A program made the translations under genes and the position numbers. Positions 58,963-64,000 of a DNA stretch of 64,000 nucleotides are shown here, piece after piece. Each line of letters begins with the position of its first letter. Within the stretch, counting starts at the first letter, position 1. This stretch comes from JBCCGI01 sp039029355. Lineage in GTDB: Bacteria; Planctomycetota; UBA1135; GCA-002686595. The DNA is taken from the NCBI GenBank assembly GCA_039029355.1, contig JBCCGI010000007.1, positions 103,403 to 167,402 on the forward strand. The letters are read 5' to 3'. The notes beneath the pieces are model-generated. The model did not search any database and was not told where the DNA came from. It saw nothing but the letters and a program-made list of their open reading frames with translations.

Positions 58963-60039
58963 ATGGCGCGCATCCTCTACGGCTTCTCGGGCGAAGGCTC
59001 CGGCCACTCGTCGCGCTCGCGCGAGATGATGACCCACCTGCTGGAGTCGGGGCACGAGGTCCTCGGGGCCAGCTACGACCGCGGGTACCGCAACCTGAAG
59101 GACGACTTCGAGCTGATCGAGATCGAGGGGCTCTCGATCGCCAGCGTCGACAACCAGGTCTCGGTGCGGAAGACCGTCACCGAGAACCTGGCGAAGATCA
59201 GCGAGGGAGCCGCCAGCGTCCGGCGCATGCGGGAGGTGTTCCGCGACTTCGCCCCCGACGTCGCCATCACGGACTTCGAGCCGATCACCGCGTACCTGGC
59301 GCCGCGCTACGACGTGCCGCTCGTGACGATCGACAACCAGCACCGCATGCGCTACATGCGCTACCCCTGCCCCGAGGGGCTGCGCAAGGAGGCGCTGTTG
59401 ACCGAGACGGTGATCCGCTCGCTCGTGCCGCAGCCGGACGTGTCGCTGGTGACCACGTTCTGGTTCGGAGAGGTCAAGAACGAGCGCACCTTCCTCTTCC
59501 CGCCGATCCTGCGGCGCGAGGTCCTCGCGAAGCAGCCGCGCGACGACGGGCACGTGCTGGTGTACTTCACGCACGGCTTCGACGCCTTCCTCGGCTACCT
59601 GAACGACCTGCCGCGCGAGCGCTTCGTCGTCTACGGCTCGGGCGACGAGGGCACGGCCGGCAACCTCGAGCACCGCGCTCCCAGCCGCGATGGCTTCCTC
59701 GACGCCCTGGCCGGCGCCAAGGCGGTGATCGCCACGGCGGGCTTCACGCTGCTGACCGAGGCGCTGCACCTGCACAAGCCCTACCTCGCGCTGCCGATGG
59801 CGGGCCAGTTCGAGCAGGAGCTCAACGCGCTGCTGCTCGACGACCTGGGCTGCGGCAAGAACGGGCGCGCCGCGACGCCGGACACGGTCGGCGACTTCCT
59901 CTACCGGCTGCCCGAGTACCGCGCCGAGTTGGAGCGCCGCCCGCCCGACGACAACGGGGCGATCCTGGGGCGGCTGGACCAGCTACTGGCCGACGGCTGC
60001 GCCGAGGCGCAGGCCTTCCGCCGCGCCCGGCGGGGCTAA
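58963..60039 (+). CDS. MJ1255-type glycosyltransferase
   Basis: A 358-residue GT-B-fold protein. N-terminal ILYGFSGEGSGHSSRSREMMTHLLESGHEVLG is the Gly-rich acceptor domain start common to MurG-like and MJ1255/VC2487 proteins. The C-terminal donor domain has HVLVYFTHGF, FVVYGSGDEG, then AKAVIATAGFTLLTEALHLHKPYLALPMAGQFEQELNA, the typical nucleotide-sugar site. Donor and acceptor unknown. The ATG lies after the aminotransferase stop with only a GAGACG-like site. Confidence 0.82.
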   Translation: MARILYGFSGEGSGHSSRSREMMTHLLESGHEVLGASYDRGYRNLKDDFELIEIEGLSIASVDNQVSVRKTVTENLAKISEGAASVRRMREVFRDFAPDVAITDFEPITAYLAPRYDVPLVTIDNQHRMRYMRYPCPEGLRKEALLTETVIRSLVPQPDVSLVTTFWFGEVKNERTFLFPPILRREVLAKQPRDDGHVLVYFTHGFDAFLGYLNDLPRERFVVYGSGDEGTAGNLEHRAPSRDGFLDALAGAKAVIATAGFTLLTEALHLHKPYLALPMAGQFEQELNALLLDDLGCGKNGRAATPDTVGDFLYRLPEYRAELERRPPDDNGAILGRLDQLLADGCAEAQAFRRARRG

Positions 60040-60092
60040 ACAGCCGAGTTCGCACGCAGCACCCGGCCGATGGTGGCCGGGTAGCGCACGTT

Positions 60093-60135
60093 CGCGAGCC
60101 CCCGGCGCCGAGGACCACGGCGCCGGGGGCTCGCG
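60093..60135. terminator. bidirectional terminator hairpin
   Basis: A perfect 17-bp GC-rich stem with a 9-base loop sits between the convergent glycosyltransferase and Myb-like genes. The stem is CGCGAGCCCCCGGCGCC with its complement. No T run, but the position fits both genes. Confidence 0.6.
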
Positions 60136-60145
60136 AGGAGGCGGG

Positions 60146-60868
60146 CTAGCCCTCTCCGTCCGAGTCGTCGCGGTAGCGGAGCCGGACGTTCTGGCGCCCC
60201 ATCTCCCGCAGCCGCTCGCGGTCCTTGCGCAGCCCCATGTTGTGGGCCTTGGAGACCACGCTCTTCACGGAGCGGTTGAGCCGTCGCGCGATCTCGAGGT
60301 TCGAGACGCGGGGGTAGAGCTCCTTCAGGGTCTGGAGCTCGGTATCTCCCCAGCGCGGCATGCGCGTGGCGGACTCTCCCTTGAGCTTGCGCAGGAAGGC
60401 TTTGTCCTTGGCAAGGGCGCACTGCTCGGCGAGCTGCTGAATCGAGCGGACCGGGCGGCCGAAGATCAGCGCCAGGTCGTCGTCGGTACGGGTGCCGTAG
60501 AGGCGCTTGAGCCGGGCGACCTCCTCGCGGCCCCAGGGCGCGTCGGTCTGGAGGCGACCGAGCGCAAGGATCTGGCGCTCGACCTCATCCATCGGACGAC
60601 CCAGGATGCGCGCGATCACCTCGCGGTTGGTCGCACCGAGGTAGCGCTTCAGCTCCTGCACCTCGCGGGCGGTCCAGGGTCCGGCGCGCTTGCGCTCGGG
60701 GAAGAGCGCCTCGGCCATCTTGCGCACGCTGTGAACCGGGCGGTTCAGCTCGCGTGCAATCAACGAATCGTCCCGCAGGCCATACAGCTCTTTGAGCCTA
60801 GCCTGCTCGTGCGCCGACCAGCGTCCACGACGCGGCGCCGACTTTCCTCCCCCTCGCGATCCGGTCAC
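60146..60868 (-). CDS. DNA-binding protein with four Myb/SANT-like repeats
   Basis: A 240-residue basic protein. Four tandem helix-turn-helix units begin with a W preceded by P or R: residues 16-55 (RWSAHEQARLKELYG ... IARELNRPVHSVRKM), 64-103 (PWTAREVQELKRYLG ...), 111-152 (PWGREEVARLKRLYG ...) and 171-215 (RWGDTELQTLKELYP ... IARRLNRSVKSVVSKAHNMGL). Each has the Myb/SANT three-helix spacing, with a polar recognition helix starting after the R/N-R-[PS]-V turn. A Lys/Arg-rich tail ends in DDSDGEG. Start: GTG with GGAGAGGAG upstream. DNA binding is inferred; no catalytic domain. Confidence 0.78.
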   Translation of the reverse strand: MTGSRGGGKSAPRRGRWSAHEQARLKELYGLRDDSLIARELNRPVHSVRKMAEALFPERKRAGPWTAREVQELKRYLGATNREVIARILGRPMDEVERQILALGRLQTDAPWGREEVARLKRLYGTRTDDDLALIFGRPVRSIQQLAEQCALAKDKAFLRKLKGESATRMPRWGDTELQTLKELYPRVSNLEIARRLNRSVKSVVSKAHNMGLRKDRERLREMGRQNVRLRYRDDSDGEG

Positions 60869-61052
60869 GGTGACTCCTCTCCTTCTCGACTCGCGGTGTC
60901 CGGTGGCTGCCGGGCCTTTCCGGCCGAAGGAAAGACCGTTGTCGTCCAGCTCGCCGGGGGGACGAGCCTTCCACCAGACATGGGCGATTGTAGCGCCGAG
61001 CGAAGGCCGTTGGTAGCGCGCACGCCGGACGTGCGCTCTCGTTGAACGCGCG

Positions 61053-62783
61053 TTACCGAGTGGTGTCCGGCTCGACCACTTTCTCGTCGTAGAGCCTCTC
61101 TCGAACGCGACTTAGGACGCCCTTGACGCCGTCGGCGGAGATCTGGGCCAGCGCCTGGTCCGCAAACTCGCTGGCCTCGGCGTAGGTGACGCTGCGTACC
61201 GCGTACTTCATGTCGCCCAGGAAGTGGGAGGCGACGCTGACGGCGTGAAACCCCATGCCGACCAAAAGGACCGCCATCGCAGGATCTCCGGCGAGGTCCC
61301 CGCACACCGAAGCGGGTTTGTTGTGCTGCCGGGCGGCCTTGGCAACCGTGTTGAGCGCCCGCAGCACGGCCGGATGTTGTGGTTCGTAGAGCCGCGACAC
61401 CCAGGGGTTATCGCGGTCCGCCGCCAGCAGGTACTGCACCAGATCGTTGGTGCCAACGCTGACGAAGTCGACCTGCTCCAGCACGTCGTCGAGGCAGAAG
61501 AGCATCGACGGCACCTCGATCATGACCCCGACAGGGACGTTGTCGCCGACCTCGTAGCCCTGCTCGCCGAGCTCGTCGCGCACCTCGCAGAAGACCTGGT
61601 AGACGTCCTGGATCTCCTCGAGGCTCGTGACCATCGGGAGCAGGATCCGCAGATCCCCTAGGGAGCTGGCGCGCAGGAAGGCCCGCAGCTGCACCCGCAG
61701 GAGGTCGCGCCACTCCAGCGTGATCCGGATGCCGCGCCAGCCGAGGGCGGGGTTGGGCTCGTTGGGCGTGTGGAAGTAGGGCAGCGGCTTGTCGCCGCCG
61801 ATGTCGAGCGCCCGCAGCACCGCCGGGAGCGGGCCCAGCCCCGCCAGGATCCGGCGGTAGAGCCGGTACTGCTCCTCCTCGGAGGGGAATTCCGGGCGCT
61901 CCATATACAGGAACTCGGTCCGCAGCAGCCCCAGGCCATCGCAGTGGCCGATGTCGAACATCTCCAGGTCGCGCACGCTCTCCAGGTTCACCTGGACGTC
62001 GATCCGGTGCCCATCGATCGTCTCCGCCGGGAGCCCCGCGTTCGCGCGCAGCGCCTCGAAGCGGTCCTCCAGACGCTGCTTGCGGACCAGGAGCTGGTCC
62101 ACCTGCTCCTGATCGGGCCGGAGCTGCACCTGCCCGAGGTCCCCGTCGACGGCGACAAGGAGCCCCTGCTCGAGGCGCGAGACCAGGTTCGCCACCCCCA
62201 CCACGCACGGAACGCCGAAGGACCGCGCCAGCACGGCCCCGTGCGAGAAGCGCCCGCCGGTCTCGGTCACGACGCCGAGGACGCGCTCGCGCTCCACGAA
62301 GGTCATCACCTTGGGGGTCAGCTCGTGTGCCGCGAGGATGACCTTCTCCTGGCTGGAGAGCACCGCCTCGCGGTCGCCCCGCAGCAGCGCGTCCAGCACG
62401 TGGCGCCAGGGGTCGCTGACGTCGGTCATCGCCTCGAAGCGGCGGATGAGCGACTGCACCGCAGACTCGGCGTTGATCAGGTCCTCGACGATCATCGTCT
62501 CGACCTGCCGCAGGGACGTCGGGTCCTGCAGGATCATCCGGTGGACGGCGAAGATCTCGGCGTCCTTCTCGCCGACCTCCTTGGCGACCTGCTCCTGGCG
62601 CCGCTCGAGCGCCTGGGAGGCCACCTGGACGGCCTGGGCCAGGCGCCCCACCTCCTGGGGGACGCCCTCCTTGCCCACGCTCCAGGTGGGAACCTTCTCG
62701 GGATCCGCCTGGACCACGTGGACCGGCCCGAGGGCCAGCCCAGGGGAAACGGCGGTGCCCTGGATGGTGCGATCCTTCGCCAC
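61053..62783 (-). CDS. ptsI: phosphoenolpyruvate-protein phosphotransferase (Enzyme I)
   Basis: Transfers phosphate from PEP to HPr. 576 residues, normal length. The phospho-His is His 181 in TETGGRFSHGAVLARSFGVPCVVG. The PEP-binding C-terminal barrel shows GLLRTEFLYMERPEFPSEEEQY, ALDIGGDKPLPYF, GVMIEVPSMLF, FVSVGTNDLVQYLLAADRDN and the acid-base Cys in ASVCGDLAGD. No HPr or EIIA gene is adjacent, so the partner lies elsewhere. The GTG start has TAGACT 6 bases upstream. The 184-base gap to the Myb-like gene holds nothing I can name. Confidence 0.95.
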   Translation of the reverse strand: MAKDRTIQGTAVSPGLALGPVHVVQADPEKVPTWSVGKEGVPQEVGRLAQAVQVASQALERRQEQVAKEVGEKDAEIFAVHRMILQDPTSLRQVETMIVEDLINAESAVQSLIRRFEAMTDVSDPWRHVLDALLRGDREAVLSSQEKVILAAHELTPKVMTFVERERVLGVVTETGGRFSHGAVLARSFGVPCVVGVANLVSRLEQGLLVAVDGDLGQVQLRPDQEQVDQLLVRKQRLEDRFEALRANAGLPAETIDGHRIDVQVNLESVRDLEMFDIGHCDGLGLLRTEFLYMERPEFPSEEEQYRLYRRILAGLGPLPAVLRALDIGGDKPLPYFHTPNEPNPALGWRGIRITLEWRDLLRVQLRAFLRASSLGDLRILLPMVTSLEEIQDVYQVFCEVRDELGEQGYEVGDNVPVGVMIEVPSMLFCLDDVLEQVDFVSVGTNDLVQYLLAADRDNPWVSRLYEPQHPAVLRALNTVAKAARQHNKPASVCGDLAGDPAMAVLLVGMGFHAVSVASHFLGDMKYAVRSVTYAEASEFADQALAQISADGVKGVLSRVRERLYDEKVVEPDTTR

Positions 62784-62789
62784 GCGGCC

Positions 62790-62795
62790 AGTCTA
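62790..62795 (-). promoter_or_regulatory. TAGACT -10 element, leaderless spacing
   Basis: On the minus strand TAGACT ends 6 bases before the ptsI GTG at 62783. Confidence 0.5.
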
Positions 62796-62966
62796 GCCGC
62801 ACCCCCAAGCACGGGCGAGCGGGGGGCCCGGCGGGAACTGCCGATCCCCTCAAGAACGGCTCTGCGCGAGCCCGATGGGTGCCTGTCACCCCGTATCCAG
62901 GGCAGGGAAGCCTGGATCGACACGCCGGCTCGGGGCCCCTCTCCCCAGCTCATCCCGGGAGAAAGC

Positions 62967-64000
62967 ATGACCGACGAATCCACCACCTTTGAGACCCACT
63001 CGCCGAGCCCCGCCGACGCCACGGACCGGATCCGTGTCGGCAGCTCGGGCGCGAACCTCCTTCTGTTCGCCGGCTTCGTCGCCGCGGTCGCTGGGGCGGG
63101 CTTGCTCGCCGCACCGCACGTCTCCCGCGAGGGCGGCGAGCTCGCGGCGCTGGTCGCCAAGAACGGCGTCGCGGCCGACACCGTGCTGGCCTGCGGCCTG
63201 CTGGTCTTCGCCGCGGGCTTCGTGGCGCGCATCGTGCTGCGGGTCGCCCGCATGCTGAACCAGATGCAGGACGAGGACGTCGACCTCTCGCTGGTCACCT
63301 CGCAGATCTGCGGCGACATGGACCACCTGCGCGACTCGGTCTCGACGGTCCAGGACCAGGTCGAGGAGCTCACCGGCGCCTTCCAGCGCTCGGCCAAGGC
63401 GAACGACGGCAAGGAGGACGCGCTCTACCGGATGGCCGCCAGCCTCGACCAGCTCGGCGGGCGCCTCTCGGGCCGCCTCGAAGCCGGGCTCAAGAGCGTG
63501 GGCAGCGAGGTCGAGCAGATCCTGAACGGCCTCGCGGCGCTCGAGGAGAAGGTGGTCGCGATCGAGCTGCGCTCGGCCAAGGCCGCCAAGGCCCAGGCGA
63601 TGCGGCGCGCGGCGGCGCAGGCGCAGCAGCTCCAGGCTCAGCAGCAAGCGCAAGCTCAGCCGCAGCCGCAGGCTCAGCCTCAGCCGCAGGCTCAGCCTCA
63701 GCCGCAGGCTCAGCCTCAGCCGCAGGCTCAGCCTCAGCCGCAGGCTCAGCCGCAGCCGCAGGCTCAGCCACAACCGCAGCGCCAGCCGCAACCGCAGCCG
63801 CAACCTCAGCCGAGGCCGCAGAGGCAGCAGCCTCAGCCGGCCCTCCCGCAGCCCCAGGCGCAGCCGCAGCCGGCCCCGCCGAGACCGGCCCACACGCGCA
63901 CCCAGGTGCCGTCGCACGGGCAGCCGGTGCACGCCCAGGCCCAGCCGCGCGCCGCCGCGCCGGCTCCGCAGCCCGCCGCGGGTCGCTGCGCGGGCGCGGC
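62967..64000 (+). CDS. membrane protein with Gln/Pro-rich repeat, 3' end beyond the window
   Basis: An open frame of at least 344 codons from the ATG at 62967 (GGGAG about 7 bases upstream) to the window edge, no stop seen. Two membrane spans, at about residues 30-51 (NLLLFAGFVAAVAGAGLLAA) and 72-94 (VLACGLLVFAAGFVARIVL), are followed by a charged coiled-coil region (95-210: DLSLVTSQICGDMDHLRDSVSTVQDQVEELTGAF) and then a Gln/Pro/Ala-rich tail with the perfect 18-base repeats. It is probably a scaffold or envelope protein; family not recognised. A long opposite-strand open frame here is only the shadow of the repeat. Confidence 0.75.
   Translation, partial: MTDESTTFETHSPSPADATDRIRVGSSGANLLLFAGFVAAVAGAGLLAAPHVSREGGELAALVAKNGVAADTVLACGLLVFAAGFVARIVLRVARMLNQMQDEDVDLSLVTSQICGDMDHLRDSVSTVQDQVEELTGAFQRSAKANDGKEDALYRMAASLDQLGGRLSGRLEAGLKSVGSEVEQILNGLAALEEKVVAIELRSAKAAKAQAMRRAAAQAQQLQAQQQAQAQPQPQAQPQPQAQPQPQAQPQPQAQPQPQAQPQPQAQPQPQRQPQPQPQPQPRPQRQQPQPALPQPQAQPQPAPPRPAHTRTQVPSHGQPVHAQAQPRAAAPAPQPAAGRCAGA
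63654..63779 (+). repeat. seven tandem 18-bp coding repeats (Ala-Gln-Pro-Gln-Pro-Gln)
   Basis: Units start at 63654, 63672, 63690, 63708, 63726, 63744 and 63762 with exact 18-base spacing and few base changes (GCTCAGCCTCAGCCGCAG type). They encode six residues each, in frame with the host gene. Flanking sequence is a looser version of the same Gln/Pro pattern. Confidence 0.9.

Noticed and set aside
63654..63779. Short regular repeats as a CRISPR array
   Set aside because: Units of 18 bases with no spacers, in frame with a coding gene.
62886..63932. 348-codon minus-strand frame rich in Leu-Arg repeats
   Set aside because: It is the reverse reading of the Gln/Pro 18-bp repeat. The plus strand has an SD site, membrane spans and a coiled coil.

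Overview
The window is about 64 kb of very high G+C DNA (roughly 70 percent) with dense coding on both strands. It is most likely a planctomycete chromosome. The reasons are very large secreted repeat proteins, several secreted proteins that share one terminal beta-rich module, paired carboxypeptidase-regulatory-like proteins, a CehA/McbA-type secreted metallohydrolase, a BY-kinase and a GcdA-like acyl-CoA carboxylase. The phylum is an inference; there is no rRNA or other marker gene here. I see no tRNA, rRNA, CRISPR array, insertion sequence or phage gene.

Layout. 1-7 kb: the 3' part of a YejM-like membrane sulfatase, a lipoprotein, small membrane proteins, glucose-6-phosphate isomerase and a YugP-type membrane zinc protease. 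7-18.5 kb: a MerR regulator, two carboxypeptidase-regulatory-like proteins, a Kelch protein beside a decayed copy of itself, an SprT-like protease, a BY-kinase and a secreted helical-repeat protein. 18.7-22.4 kb: a three-gene acyl-CoA carboxylase operon ending in a clear terminator. 22.6-29.9 kb: one gene for a 2415-residue secreted protein built from seven repeats of about 210 residues. 30.1-34.1 kb: a nitric-oxide-response island with DUF1971-globin and DUF1858-DUF2249 genes facing a degenerate ScdA_N-like small gene, a group III truncated haemoglobin and NorR, with candidate sigma-54 promoters pointing both ways. 34-44.5 kb: DDAH-like amidinohydrolase, IspH, CehA-like metallohydrolase, ApaG, SGNH hydrolase, GNAT enzymes, AcpS, a methyltransferase and a CoA-binding protein. 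45-49.9 kb: SGNH hydrolase, DUF5989, a zinc-ribbon methyltransferase, a divergent carbamoyltransferase and a ferritin-like protein. 50-58 kb: Nth, a TPR-zincin, CyaY, a large membrane-anchored protein, YqgE, RlmD-like and TrmL-like RNA methyltransferases, a beta-helix protein and a class IV aminotransferase. 59-64 kb: a glycosyltransferase, a protein with four Myb/SANT-like repeats, PtsI, and the start of a membrane protein with a Gln/Pro repeat that runs off the window.

Two things stand out. The first is the NO island: NorR keeps every predicted iron ligand and the GAFTGA loop, sits last in one arm of a divergent cluster with sigma-54-like promoters on both sides, and its neighbours are haem or NO-repair-type domains in unusual combinations, while no flavorubredoxin or NO reductase is present. 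The second is a recurrent TANNNT hexamer 6-10 nt before the start codon of about 15 genes. It suggests widespread leaderless transcription and includes a perfect 12-bp palindrome that would serve two divergent leaderless genes at once.
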